Positions 1 to 12,119 of a DNA stretch of 64,000 nucleotides are shown one piece after another. The notes beneath the pieces were generated by a model. That model did not search any database. It was not told the origin of the DNA and saw only the letters and a list, made by a program, of their open reading frames with translations. The stretch's first letter is position 1. Each line of letters starts with the position of its first letter. This stretch comes from Cymodocea nodosa (lineage: Eukaryota > Streptophyta > Magnoliopsida > Alismatales > Cymodoceaceae): the NCBI GenBank assembly GCA_036874045.1, contig CM072336.1:3244001-3308000 (forward strand), in the 5' to 3' direction. The position numbers and the translations under genes were made by a program.

Positions 1-230
1 TATCATATGGGGCTATGAAATTGTTAAACCTTGTAATTTGTGTTCACCTTGAGTATTTAGGCATATACTTGTTTCAATTTTTCAGATCTTTACGAATTAT
101 TTGAGTTACATTCATGTGTGATCTTACTTGATGAAGTTTAATGTGTATGAATCTATGATGCCTGCAAATAAATATGCTCTAATTGTAGGAAGTGTTTTTA
201 ATATCTAACTAATAGCATTTCCCTTTATAG

Positions 231-3056
231 TCAAGGTCAAAACGTTCCACACAGACTAATCTTTCAAAGCAACAGAGAGCTGAGATACTAAAGGATGACA
301 TTAAAACTACCAAATCTGGTAAAAATGCCAGTCAATTATCTGCTATGAATGGTGAAAGAGAGTTATGGTCTCATTCTTCAGAGGGTAGGCAATTTGAAGC
401 TTTTTCCATTCCTTCCAATGCCAATGCTGCAATGAATGCTGATCTGCATGTTAGCTTGTCAAATGCAGAAGCAGGAACCGTGAGGTCAGTGGAACCAAGA
501 TTTGCTAGTGGAAAAGATGGTGATAATTTTGATATCCCTGAGATCTCAAGAGCCACCACATCTCGTGTGACAGATCTTGCAGCTCATGATGATTTTTCAT
601 CTTCAAGGGGTTCAGATAAACAACCAAAAAGATCAGGAATAGAAGAGCAAGATAGGGTAATTAAACGTCGTAAGGGAGAAAATGAGGTGAAGGATGGTCA
701 CCTTTTGGATCATGAGAGACCTGGATCTGAAGATCAAATTAGAAACAAGCCTGCAGAAAAGCTCATTGACAAGACAAGGGATAAGAATGGTGAAAGGTAC
801 GACAAAGATCAGCGAGATAAAATTGATCGCAGTGATAAAACACGTACAGAAGATATTCTTGATAAATCTAGAGATAGGTCAGTGGAGAGATATGGAAGAG
901 AGCATTCTGTTGATAGGGTGCAAGAGCGAGGAGAGAGGGGTTCTGATCGAATAGTTGATAAAAGTCGAGATGAAAGGAGCAAGCTACGACACAGTGAAAT
1001 AGCATTAGATAAACTTCATCCTGATGAACGTTTTCATGGACAGAGTTTACCCCCACCACCACCATTTTTACCAGTGAGTTTTGTTCCACAATCTGTTGGT
1101 GTCAATCGTAGAGAGGAAGATGCTGACAGAAGGGCAACTACTACCCGACACTCTCAAAGGCTTTCACCAAGACATGATGAAAAAGAACGTCGACATTCAG
1201 AGGAAAATCTGTTATCTTCCCAAGATGAGGCAAAACGCAGAAGGGAGGATGACTTTCGAGAGAGGAAACAAGATGAATGGGATGGCTCATCATTGAAGGT
1301 ATGTCTCTATATAATATGCTGCCTTCACCTGCCGATGATGAATGGAAATTGCTTTTCCCTAAATTTAATTATAGTCCTGGTTTTATCTATTTACTCTCTC
1401 TGAGTAATTAAAAGTGCCTTTAATTTTATAACTGCGTGTTTGCTCTCTAATGTGTTGCCTCTGATATTTGAACACATTTATTAATTACGTTCTAACTTTT
1501 ACAACTATTGCATTTCTTTTTATTTTTTGTTTGACTTCTATTTCAAACGATCTTTACTGTTGAATATAGTAAATCCTACACTTATTTAACACCACTGGTT
1601 CAGTGTGATGTTGATTTTGTAGGCGGGCAGACTACTCATGCCTTTCCAACCATTTTCTAGGCATTTTTAGGTTAGGTGTTAATAATAATAAATCATGAAT
1701 CATGCACTTAAGGGAGTTTTCAATGCTGTTACCCTGTATGCCATGTACCTCATTCAGACTTCGGTATATTTATGTGCTGACCAGGAACTATTGGTTCAGT
1801 GTACATCTCCTATTTGGTTAACTTTTGTCTGTAAAAGCTCACAAAGGTAATACTTAGGTGATTATGGGAGCCAAATAATTGTGTTTGGACTTGTAATAGA
1901 TGTTTACTCAACGGAGACAACTGCATTATTTTGGTTATTTTTCTCATGATACTATCTGTAAGTTGAAAGAACGCTAGATAATTTATATAGGATCCTATTA
2001 GTTAATCATGTGAACTTTTAATGTTTGATTGTTTGCAGGTAGATGACAGAGAAAGAGAGAAGCTGGGGTTTTCAAAGGATGATATGGATGCTACTGCCGC
2101 ATCAAAGAGGCGGAAACTCAAAAGAGAATTGCCTTCAAATGAAGCTGGTAGAGAATATTCACCCGTGGCTTTGCGTTCTCATTCACCTATTCCTTTGGGA
2201 ATTTCTCAACCTCCCGATGGAAGGGAAAGGGACAGAAAGGGGGCCATGATGCATCACCGAGGTTCTTACATGGAAGAAACACCAAGGGTACATGGAAAAG
2301 AAGCAAGCAAGATCCAACGCCGTGAGAATGACCAGTATCCTTTTAAATCACTGCCTAAAAATGGTTTTTTCTAACTCTTCTACAACTATGCCTTGAGTGG
2401 TTTGGTCATTATCTTTAAGGGGCTAAACAATGCACCAATTAGGATAAAAACAATTAATAGTAGAGGGAAATCTACAACTAGTTGACTAGAATTTGGGAGT
2501 AAAGATTTAAATTTACATAATTTAACTGAAAATTTGATTATAGATAGAAATACATGGAAAAGAAGGATTTATGTGATCAATCTCACTATGTGAGATTATG
2601 AAATGGGTTATTGTTCTATAATTATGCCATCCTGTTTGATTACTTTGGTGATAGGTCACAATATCATTTTTAATATAAAAGTTTTGCATCAATCAATATT
2701 TTAAACCACAATCTCTTAATGGGTGACATTTACCTATATTGTGAAATATGGTTTCTTCAGATGATTTGAAATTTTATGGGGTTTTGGGACAAAGTGGCCT
2801 TGTTAAATGATGATTTGCAAAATCTCGAAGATGCACATTTTTGTGTAGTCTTTTGGTAATGTATCAGTTTCTTACAAAGGCATAGATCTACACACGTATA
2901 AAGTATAACGGTTCATATATTATTTTCTTCATGTTTGATGATACCTTTTGTATCTTGATTAATCATCCTTGACTTGTTGAAACCAGAGCATTTGAACGAG
3001 ATTGGGATGAAGAGAAGAGACTCAGAACTGAGGCGAAGAGAAAACATCGCAAGTGA
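231..3056 (+). CDS. THO2: THO complex subunit 2, C-terminal exons (5' end outside window)
   Basis: THO2 is the large scaffold subunit of the nuclear THO/TREX complex, which couples transcription to mRNA packaging and export and supports small-RNA biogenesis in plants. Three exons are visible: 231-1298, 2039-2334 and 2987-3056. All have AG/GT borders and their phases join exactly (356 codons, then 98 codons plus 2 nt, then 1 nt plus 23 codons with TGA). The sequence is the disordered, charged tail of the family: long KR/DE-rich stretches, a proline run (SLPPPPPFLPVSFVPQS), the block RHSQRLSPRHDEKERRHSEE, the block AASKRRKLKRE, and a basic end (KRLRTEAKRKHRK). The conserved Tho2 core must lie upstream of base 1. 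Positions 1-230 read as intron. The middle intron (2335-2986) holds a LINE remnant. Family assignment rests on resemblance to remembered plant THO2 C-termini. Confidence 0.86.
2415..2595 (+). mobile_element. LINE 3'-end fragment in a THO2 intron
   Basis: About 180 bp inside the last THO2 intron match, by eye, the extreme 3' coding end of the LINE copy at 8805-9345. The shared run includes 'gatttaaattta.ataatttaact' followed by 'gattatagatagaaataca', which reads as the NLT...IDRN..W...I tail seen at the C-terminus of many plant non-LTR polymerases. Only the tail remains, as expected of a 5'-truncated or eroded insertion. It lies on the same strand as the host gene. Confidence 0.5.
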
Positions 3057-4050
3057 ATCTTGAAATGTAGTGTGAACTAGCTATTCACATTATCAGCTAT
3101 ACCATATCCACTATGAAACTCACGCCAGGAAATTTTCTAGACACGAACTGAAGAAGGGTCGCATGATGCCGGGAACGGCAGCTAAGGCTATGTCCAACTC
3201 TGCATCACTTTGATGCGATCGTTTTGGAACCCCGCCCTTGATGTTGGGAGGTCCGTCCTCTTCATCTTTTCTCGAAAACGCTCTATAATCTCCTTGGTAT
3301 TTTATACACCCTTTGTATCATTGAGGTACGCAAGAAATTCATGATGGGCATTGCAACTTAATTTTCCAAATTAATTGGACGAAAATGAACATATGCCCGT
3401 TGATGTTAATAGGCATATGGCTGCAGCATTAAAAAGGGGGTGTATGTAGTCATCTGTAACATTCTTTGTTGTATATTGCGTATTTTTCCTCGTGGCATTA
3501 TTTATTGGGTGATGTGTTTTAAAAAGTTGGGAATATTCCCTCCATCTATGAATTAAATGTAATTTTTGTTTTTGGATTTGAAACAGTGATTTCTTTCCTT
3601 GTGATGAGAAGATCAACCGTGCTAACTTTCTTGTAGGTGCGATTTACTTCCTTAAAGTCATGTAACACGCACGGAAGACAAATATCTACACATTAACTCG
3701 CACGGAATGAGAATGGTCGATAAAGTAAGACACATTCATTCAAGATTTTCTTTCTAAAAGGAGAGGTTCCATGGATTACCAACAACCATCACCTGGGCTT
3801 CCATGTGTGCGCCTAAAATTGCATAATGTATTTATGGTACTTTTCGTGTTGATTGTCGTTCATCGCGTGTAACGGTTATACATTAGAAAAATTATTTTCC
3901 TTTTTCTTGTATTCTAAATTCCTGTTAAACAGTTGTTTGTATTCTATCAATTATCCATTAGAATACTGTTTTTTTTTTTTTTGGGTAAAAAAAACAGAGA
4001 GATCAAACGAGGAATGGATGGTGAGGTTGATTAAGATGGTTATCTAATGC
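3057..4050 (+). other. THO2 3' UTR and intergenic DNA
   Basis: The first few hundred bases after the THO2 stop probably form its 3' UTR. The rest is AT-rich with a poly-T run near 3970. A minus-strand open frame at 3371-3616 has no recognisable domain or splice context. I see no further gene here. Confidence 0.5.
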
Positions 4051-4051
4051 C

Positions 4052-4059
4052 TATAAAAA
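4052..4059 (+). promoter_or_regulatory. TATA box of the cysteine-rich peptide gene
   Basis: TATAAAAA lies about 345 bp upstream of the chosen ATG at 4404. The gap can be filled by a 5' UTR containing an intron: a donor-like GTACGT lies near 4267 and an acceptor-like 'ccctgcatgcag' ends just before 4393. The intron is inferred, not proven. Confidence 0.45.
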
Positions 4060-4403
4060 GGGCTGGGCTGTTAATACAAATCGTACGTGCTAGAGAAAGG
4101 GGGAGGAATATGCGGGGGGGGGGAAGGGAAAAGAAAACGGTAAGAATATATTAATAAAATGGATCGTGAGCTCATATATATACCCCAGGTTGCTTTCATG
4201 AATCCTTGGCGTTTGGATCGCAAACAGGCAAGAGAAGGAGAAATTGCTACAAGAAACGCACTTCAGGTACGTATAATTGTTGCCGTTGCAATTTACTAGA
4301 ACATATCTACAAAGACAATCCTTGACGGACGCTTCGTGGAAACCGCCATTTGTTCAATTACACGCATGCGTGCTTCGAGTTCCCTGCATGCAGTGAAGTG
4401 TAT

Positions 4404-4730
4404 ATGGCAAGAAAGGTGGTAGCTCTGGAGGGCCTCCTGCTCCTGGTGTTGGTATCGGCTCTCTACTTCCCCGGCGAAGACGCCGCGGCGGACGACGACA
4501 TGAACGCGAAGGGCCGGACGTGGTGCTGGTTGGAGATGAAGGACGTCGGGTGCCGGAGTCAGGTGCAGGAGGCTTCCTCCCGGCAGGACCCGACGTCGGT
4601 GGACGACCACTGCTGCGCCGACATGTTCAGGGTGCAGCGCAACCGCCTCCGCAAGGACTGCATGTGGCACCATATCCCTACCCTTACGTACTGCCAGAAT
4701 AGGTTGGCGAAGGACGCCGCCAACAACTGA
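4404..4730 (+). CDS. small secreted cysteine-rich peptide, possibly ECA1/prolamin-like
   Basis: A 108-residue protein. Residues 1 to about 25 form a hydrophobic signal peptide (LEGLLLLVLVSALYF), so the product should enter the secretory pathway. The mature part has six cysteines in the order C-x8-C-x19-CC-x14-C-x10-C, starting at WCWLEMKDVGC with the doublet in DDHCCADMF. This spacing recalls the plant prolamin-like/ECA1 (DUF1278) peptides, many of which are made in egg cells or pollen, but the match is loose and lipid-transfer-type or other six-cysteine peptides are not excluded. I chose the ATG at 4404 over the in-frame ATG at 4350 because it places the signal sequence at the N-terminus; the earlier start adds a cysteine-bearing extension. 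The coding part is much richer in GC than its flanks. The function of this member is unknown. Confidence 0.68.
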   Translation: MARKVVALEGLLLLVLVSALYFPGEDAAADDDMNAKGRTWCWLEMKDVGCRSQVQEASSRQDPTSVDDHCCADMFRVQRNRLRKDCMWHHIPTLTYCQNRLAKDAANN

Positions 4731-5568
4731 AAATTATATCTAACAACAACGAATTAATTAACCTTGTAGTGATTTGAAAAGTTTATTATCACATTAACTG
4801 ATATTTCAAAAGAAAACAATTGAAAACGACATCTGATGCTGTGCCGCCGTCGCTTCGGATTGCATGGGCAAATAATATACGACGGATGCTTTTCAAATGT
4901 TTTGTTTTTGTCCTTGTTTCCATTGTCGAAAGTATTTCTTTCGATCGATAGATTCATTCAACTTGTATTAAATCTTACGAGACAACCGAGAATACAATTT
5001 CAACCATGAAGATCGTTAAGATAAGAATTCAAAACAAAACGACAGATGATTCTCTTGGTAGTTACATCCCGCAATAAAGAAAATTTAAATCGAAAAACAA
5101 CAATTTTAGCTTTGTTATTCTGTAAACTTCTTTTTTTTGAAACGTTTAATTCGTCCAACCATGCATGACGGTAAGAAAATACCGTCTATGCTCTATTGCT
5201 TAATAACCAATAACCAATTTGAGCTAAATAGGGTGGAGTCTACCCAATCCAACCCTCTAAAATAGACATATCTCCGTGATAAAAATTATAAGAGTCTGTA
5301 CTGGCGAGACCTAAGATCTCATTGAAGGTGATGACAAAGCCACTTAAACGAATGCACACAACACTTCGATGATTCTACACTTGCTCTCGGCCACAGTCCA
5401 CCATGCTGCATGGTTTGAAAAAATTGTGTTGATTATACTAGTTAACGACATCATTTGACTAAATTAAACTGTGCTAACATGACTAAGCTTAATTACTCCT
5501 TTGGGGTTGTCAAAGTAGATTCTTGTTTGTAGATCTGTGAAGTTATATGAAGTTGAAAAAGACATATG

Positions 5569-5604
<36 letters not shown>

Positions 5605-6109
5605 ATGGAAAATGTCACATCAATCGCAGTCCCCTCCCTCCTCCAGCCACTTGTAAACCTTGCGCAATTACCCGCTTGTGCCCCCCCCTCCTCCCTTTTA
5701 CACAATCATCCGCTCACTTTTAATAAATCTCACGTAGGTCATCGAATCGCTAGAACGAATACTTGGATGAGTTAAAAGTTGAATACTTATGACCACGAGA
5801 CTATGAACACCAACATGTACAGTATCGTCGTATACTCCCACGTAAAATCAGATTTCCTGGTCCTTCACCCGAAAAAGGAAAACATTTTGTCATCTCTGCG
5901 CAAAATATGCGTGACGGTGGGGACTGGAGACGGACGTGGGGGTTGGGGCCACGACGTTAACGCGGAGGTCATGCTGACGTGGCAGACGGGTGAAAGGCCC
6001 ACACGAAGGAGATCAGACTTCCCGTCTTCCCGTCCTACTTACCGTTCGCTCATCCGCAACCGCTGCGCTGCCTTTCCTTCCGGCGAAATCTCTCCGTCGA
6101 CGGACGGTC
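4731..6109. other. intergenic DNA with a GA microsatellite
   Basis: AT-rich to about 5850, then GC-richer toward the next promoter. A (GA)n run lies at 5582-5604, just after a short TA run. Open frames at 4754-4957, 5493-5705 and 5779-6117 show no family signature and look incidental. No gene is supported. Confidence 0.5.
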
Positions 6110-6117
6110 AACCCTAG
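6110..6117 (+). promoter_or_regulatory. telo-box in the 5' region of the BPA1-like gene
   Basis: AACCCTAG lies about 45 bp upstream of the ATG at 6163. Telo-boxes of this kind are known from leaders and proximal promoters of plant genes for translation and cell growth. A role here is inferred from position only. Confidence 0.4.
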
Positions 6118-6162
6118 CGTTCTCTTCCCCGCTTTCCCGTCCTCAGCTCCTCCTCCTCCTCG

Positions 6163-9100
6163 ATGTCGGTGAGCTTCCCTCCGTTGCTCTCAGATCTCTG
6201 TTTCCGGTAGTAGATCTGTCTTCGGTGTTTCCTGTTTTTTTTTTTTGTTGACTGGAATGTGTGTGTTTTATGCGTGTGCGTCTGGTCTGGATTGCAATGA
6301 CGGTACCTGTTCTGTTTGTTCTTTCAAAAATTTGAAGTTATGCACTCTTACAGAAATGGGGGGGAGCAACGGAACCAATTTCGTAGTATTATTACCTCTT
6401 GGGCTTAAAAACCAGCTGACAATTAAATTAAAACAACTGTCACTTCCGAGTCGGATTTTATCTGTTGATAGTTTGTGCTTCTCATATATTGGGATCCCTC
6501 TCTTCAATCTTTCTTTTCTTGACGTTTAATTCCATTTCTCGTCTTCCTTTTCCATGTTCTAGCCTTGAATCTCATCAGTGATAAATCCAGTTCCACATGC
6601 TTGCTTGCTTGTCTGTCCTATTGACCACAATGCTTCTCTTTTGGAATCTTTGTCCAATCACCTAAAAGAGGACACAAAACCTGCATGTTCCTTTGGACCA
6701 GAGGTACATGGGGATGGTCGTGGATGTTTCACCTGTGGAAGTCAGGATGATCCTGGGGTATCTTTTTTTAGTCGTGGTGCTGAGCTTAAAAAATATCTTC
6801 TGCTCTGTGTATAACCTTGGAGTAGAAATCCTTACCGAACTTGATCATGCCCATCTTAAATTACTGTCAAAAATATCCTTCTAATTATGTGGTTTCTTCT
6901 TTACGGTCTTGTTTTACTGCATACAGAAGCATCTGCATTTTCCTTTTTCATAGAAGTAGTGCTTTTGTTTGGGTTCAGTTCCAATATCTCTTCCACTATC
7001 TCACTGTTGATAAGTATCGACAATTTATGTCCACCAAAAATCCTTGGGTGTGAAAGCATATTGCCTCTTTCTGACATCCTTGAACATCTTCATTAGAAAT
7101 TATTTATCTCGCTAGTCATTTTCACATTGTAGTTGTTGAAGAGATTGTGTGACTTGTGTCCATGGTGCTTATTCACTTCAGCATGCTATGGACCTACTAG
7201 GAAGTTGCAATTTGCAAATGAAGCTTTGATATACTTGTTCAAACAAGGTAGCACCTGATGCTTCTGATTTTCATGAAACAGGCCAGAACAGTGAAAGTTA
7301 GCAATATCTCATTATCTGCCTCTGAAAGGGATATTAAGGAGTTTTTCTCCTTTTCTGGAGATATAGCATATGTTGAAATGCAAAGGTCAGTCTTCTGTCA
7401 AATCAATAAAATAAGTCATCTGAAAAGTTATTCTGAAAGAATAGTTTCTTGCAGTGAATCAGAAAGGTCTCAGCTTGCCTATGTTACTTTCAATGATTCA
7501 CAAGGAGCAGATACTGCAACACTCCTCTCGGTGAGTTTGTTTTTTATCCTAGCATATTCTCTTTGGAGTCATTATAGGACTATCTTCGAGTCATTTGGAG
7601 ATGTCATGGTTGGATATTCATAGGGCATTTCCTTCTCAAATATGCAGGGTGCAACAATTGTTGACATGTCTGTGAATGTGACACCAGTAGAGAACTATCA
7701 GCTGCCACCTGAAGCTTCCAAAACAGTTAAGGTAGGCTTTGAGTATTACAATCTTCATAAGCAGTAAACTAAATACAAATAGATGAGTTGACTAGGAGTA
7801 TGTAGTTTCATATAATTACATATGCTCTATCTGAAATACCGAATTCAAATCCCAATCTCAGCAATTTGCTCCCAAATAAAAAAACTTCACAACTTATGGA
7901 TAACACAATCCTTGGAGTTGTTGATCCTATTTAGATATTTTGATTTTATTATTTAGTATTTTATATTATTGATATATTTGTAGTTTTATTTCAATTGTTT
8001 GGTCATTACAATCATTGTATATTTAATGTTTTGTATTATTTTGACATACGTACAGATTATATTCTTGGCATCCATTATACGGTGAACAGCTAGGTGGTGC
8101 CATCCTAGTGGATTTTCAAGTCCAGACAGCTGACTGGGTGGACCTGTAATGCTTATAAAATATTTTTGATGTTATATTGTATTTTTAAATGTTTTTTATT
8201 AGTGATTATACTATTGGTATATTTGTGGATTTATTTCAAGTATTTGGTTGGGACAATCATCTTTAATTTTTTGTGTTATTGAAACTTTTGAAATATCAAC
8301 CTTACAATAACCACAGCCACCCAACATACCCTAGCTCATTGCCATGGCATCTTCATGCCTTAAAAAATATGATTTTTTTTTTTTCTCTTGTTAAAACTTT
8401 TATTTGCTACTATTTTCTTACCCATTTTTATTTACCTTTTGGTATTTGTTGTTATAATATATAATATTTTATTGTTTTATTTAAATAAAAAACCTATTAT
8501 TTATACACACATTCACATATTAATCTAGCCTTAACTGCTTAGGTAGTTAGACATCCTAGCTAATCATCATGGTGCATTTGCTCCTTAAAAAGTACACATT
8601 AATGTGTCATTGGAATATTTTAACATTAGAAATATTGCATCTCTCACCAACATTCCATCCTTCCCACCTGATCTATATGATACCTGGAATATTCACCCCA
8701 GAGATTAAATAAAAGGCGGACGATAAAGGGCCATGTTGTCCAAAGAACATAAGTAAGATATAATATATACAAATAATAAATATCAGTTTTCATATGTATT
8801 TAAAAACTGAATTATGGGGAGATACTTTAGAGCCCAAAGAATTTAACTTGAGTAAATCAAAAATTGAATATGTAGAGTGTAAGTTCAACAAATATAAGAA
8901 TAATGATGAAGATGTATAATTAGATGATCATGAGATTCATAAAAGTAAGACTTTTAAATGCATAGGATCTATAATAAGTAACAATGGAGAAATTATAGAG
9001 AATGTTATTTATAGGATTAAAGTAGGGTGGATGAAATGGAGAAATAATTTTAGAGTGTTATGTGATAAGAGGATATCCTTAAAATTAAAAGGAAAATTTT

Positions 9101-11274
9101 ATAAAACTACCTATTTGCTTGTATATACTTTATGGCCCAATTGAAGAGAGGATAAGAGAAAATTAACTTAGGTGATTTAATCATATCTTTAGGAGACCAG
9201 AGGATATGCTAGTAAGGAGGGGAAAATTAATTTATACAGAAGAAAGTCCAAAACCACTTAGTTAGGAATGTGATAAAAGATTTAAATTTATATAATTTAA
9301 CTAAAGATTTGACTATAGATAGAAATATATAGAAGAAAGGAATTCAACAACATGTGCATGAGTACATTTTTCAACAATTTAAATTACATCTGTTGGAGCA
9401 AAGGTAATAGATAAAAGTTATTTATTTCACTATGGTAATATAAAACTTCTATCTAAGAGATTACATAGAAAGAGTAAATACACCATATACAATGTGTGAC
9501 TAAACCCACTTAAAGCACAACAATACTTGAGATCCATATAAGGATCCATTTATTCACCTATCTTTTGTAGAGGAGGAAGTTGAGGCCGTGGACCAAGACT
9601 TGGGCTACACTGCTGTCTCGGAGTCAAGTCAGCCACTCTTCTTTCCCAACATGATGGCGAGGCAGAAGGTGTAAATGAGTGGAAACAGAAGAGGTATTGG
9701 TAGTTCACCAACAAGTGGCAGGTGGAGGTGGACAGCTGGTAGTGGCAACAATGGTGGAGGTGGACAGCTGGTAGTGGCAACAATGGTGGAGGGTTGAATG
9801 GTACTGGGCAACAGTCAGTGTTTAGGAGAGGGGGAGTGTGTCGTGGCTGGCATAGGGGGTGGTGACAGCTAGTGGTGGCAAAAGACTAGGCAATTGGCAT
9901 GAGAGAAGGGTGGAGGCAACAATGGTAGTTGGCAATGATGGGTGAGGAATAGACAGCATGGACAGGAGCTAGTGGCATTGGTGGTGGCAGCCTTAATAAA
10001 GTTGTTGGGTGGTGGTTGAGAGGAGGATGTGATTAAGATTTTCCTCATCTCTACCTAGGTCTTTTACACTTCGAACTCTCAAAACTAAAGTCTTTTGATA
10101 TCATGTTGGAACAGAGAGAATAGGTGAAAGTTGACTTATTTCACTATGATAATATAAGACCTCTATGTATGGAGATTACAGAAGAAGAGTAAATACACCA
10201 TAAGTAATGTGAAACTAAATCCATTTACAGTGCAACATTGCTTGAGATCCATATAAGGATTTATTTATTCATAGACTTTAACAACATGCTTTGTTTCTTC
10301 GTAAATTATTAGACCATCATAATTGTATGATAGTGATGCTGTTATACATGTTTTGATTTAACTTGTGGATAAATATATTCTAGGTATTCAGTTGAGTTGT
10401 AGAGATACTATGGTGTTGTTTTTGAACATTGGAAGAAAAATTATGGTTTGTCTTTCTGGATAAATAATTGTTGATTAAAAACGTAAAAGCTCATTCTATA
10501 TCTCAAACATCACTGTTACAGAAATTTCTTGTAAGAAGCATTTTTTTTTTGAAAGTAGCCATTCTAGAAACAAGCGTGCTTATGGCGTTCACGTCTTACC
10601 TTTTCCATCCCTTGTAAATTCTGTCAACAATGTTTTTGGGTTTTCTAATTAATAATTACAACGTTAATTTCTTGAAGGACGGCGGAAATGCCTCATCTGC
10701 AGATTCTGCTGTCAATAAGGCAGAGGATGTCGTGAGCAGTATGCTGGCCAAGGGTTTTGTCCTAGGAAAAGATGCTCTCGCCAAAGCCAAGGCATTTGAT
10801 GAGCGACACCATTTCACTTCCAATGCATCGTCAACCATAACATCATTTGATCAAAAGATTGGATTGAGTGATAAAATCAATGTAGGTGCTGCAGTGGTGA
10901 ATGAAAAGGTTAGGGAGGTGGATAACCGCTTTCAGGTTTCTGAAATCACAAAATCTGCCATTGCTTCTGCAGAACAGAAGGCTAGTAGTGTTGGATCAGT
11001 CCTCATGAGCAATAGATATATCTGGACAAGTGCTGCTTGGCTTTCTGGCGCGTATAGCAAAGTGGCCAAGGCAGCTGGAGACGTTAGTGTGATGACGAAG
11101 GAAAAAATGGATAAGGCGGAAGCACAGAAAATGGAAATGTTATCGAAGGAGAGAACTGGAATGGTCAATCAATTTGCAGAAATCCATCTCGAACAGTCCT
11201 TGCCTGGAGAGCCAGCCATAGTCCCTGTGAATTCATCTGACGAGGTCAGAGTCACGAAACATGACACCATGTGA
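6163..11274 (+). CDS. BPA1-like RRM protein (binding partner of ACD11 family)
   Basis: The predicted 288-residue protein joins five coding exons: 6163-6168 (only ATG TCG), 7282-7385, 7455-7530, 7648-7731 and 10678-11274. All introns are GT-AG and the phases fit. Residues 3 to about 80 form an RNA-recognition-motif fold (TVKVSNISLSASERDIKEFF, then QLAYVTFNDSQGADTATLL). The C-terminal half carries the family block KAEDVVSSMLAKGFVLGKDA and FDQKIGLSDKI. In Arabidopsis, BPA1 and relatives bind the sphingolipid-transfer protein ACD11 and modulate cell death and defence; that role is known for the family and inferred here. The first coding exon holds two codons and is followed by a 1.1-kb intron, so gene finders may miss the start. 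The last intron is 2.9 kb and contains a LINE tail and a small LTR-type fossil. No break is seen in the coding frame. Confidence 0.87.
8805..9345 (+). mobile_element. LINE (non-LTR) reverse-transcriptase 3' fragment
   Basis: The plus strand reads as the C-terminal part of a plant LINE polymerase: LSKSKIEYVECKF, then FKCIGSIISNNGEI, then VIYRIKVGWMKWRN, then LCDKRISLKLKGKFYKTT, then a tail ending in NLT.DLTIDRN. These correspond to the stretch after the RT catalytic core in a common plant family (compare the remembered pattern SKTEYMECKF...LGSIIQ.DGEI). Several stops interrupt it, so it is dead. The upstream part, including the YADD-type active site, is absent. It sits in the last intron of the BPA1-like gene in the same orientation. 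Confidence 0.7.
9391..10271 (-). mobile_element. TRIM-like LTR fossil (short terminal direct repeats)
   Basis: Two direct repeats of about 166-168 bp, at 9391-9556 and 10104-10271, both start TGTTGGA and end TTATTCA, and share long runs such as 'cttgagatccatataagga'. They flank about 550 bp with no recognisable gag or pol. Next to the right-hand repeat, the minus strand reads TGATATCAAAAG, close to a methionine-tRNA primer-binding site, so the element probably lies on the minus strand. Size and lack of genes suit a terminal-repeat retrotransposon in miniature. The repeats look roughly 80% alike by eye, so the insertion is old. No clear target duplication was seen. Confidence 0.55.
9722..9785. 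repeat. 32-bp tandem duplication inside the TRIM-like fossil
   Basis: Two adjacent copies of a 32-bp unit starting 'gtggaggtggacagctgg' and ending 'caacaatg' lie at 9722-9753 and 9754-9785 and appear identical. Related GTGG-rich wording continues to about 9990. It is a small minisatellite in the interior of the fossil. Confidence 0.7.
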
Positions 11275-11559
11275 CGTGAATTCTTTTCTATTTACGGTTT
11301 GGTTTGTGGATTGTGATTCTTTGATGTGTGAACGAGAGGTACGGGAAAATTGCGCCAAGTTCATTGTGTTTAAGTTGTGAACGATCCTCTTTTTCGAAAG
11401 AAATGTGTTCAAATATCACTTGTGAAAAAAAAAACATACAATGTCATATTATATTTGAATATATGGAAGATTTTCCTAGAAGGGTCTTTAGAAAAAATCT
11501 AGATGTCTGGCTGGAGATCCTTATTATATGGGGAAGGATCCTCTTTAGTCCCTAGGTTT
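11275..11559 (+). other. BPA1-like 3' UTR and flank
   Basis: This stretch holds the probable 3' UTR of the BPA1-like gene. The open frame at 11328-11555 shows no domain. Nothing else is recognised. Confidence 0.4.
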
Positions 11560-11890
11560 AAGATTTGGTTCGACAATTTTTACTTGATTGGTTGTTGGTG
11601 ATGGAAGAGTCACACGTTGGAGATAAGGTGCGTGTACTAGATGGCTGCCAGCTTTGATTTGTAGGATTTCCACAGAGGATGAAATTAAAGATATTGCTTT
11701 CAAGATTACTGCTTACAGGAGTATGGTACAGTTGGTTTTACAGCAGATTTCTTTCAAAATGAGTGGGAGATACTCCCGAACGATATAATTCAAATGTTTC
11801 ATAACTACTTTAAGTTTCAAAAAAATGCTTGATGGACTCAAAGCACAATGTCATAGCATTCCTTCCTAAGTCAAAAAAGAAAAAACTGCA
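11560..11890 (+). mobile_element. L1-type LINE fragment (RT N-terminal part)
   Basis: The plus strand reads STEDEIKDIAFKITA near 11680, then after a shift GFTADFFQNEWEILPNDIIQ from about 11728, followed by MFHNYFKF and, in another frame, HNVIAFLPKSK. This is the order seen in plant L1-type LINEs just before the polymerase core (EEEIK..., GPDGFTA.FF...W..., LIPK). It is short, shifted between frames and dead. It differs in sequence from the LINE copies at 8805 and 51830, so it represents a second family. Confidence 0.6.
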
Positions 11891-12119
11891 GCAAGCCCAG
11901 GAGTCTGCTTTGCACTTGAAATCGACACCGAAAGAGGACCGCAGAAGATTCTGTAGCGCGCTACGTGTAAATTGGTATATTATATACAAAAGAAATGACA
12001 AACATAAAGAAGAAGATTAATAGCTTACAGACAATTCCAAGCAAAATTGGAGAGCAATGCCTTGCCTTTCTGTGGTCTCCTCCACCAGATTGCAGCAACG
12101 GACAGCAGACCTCCATGTG

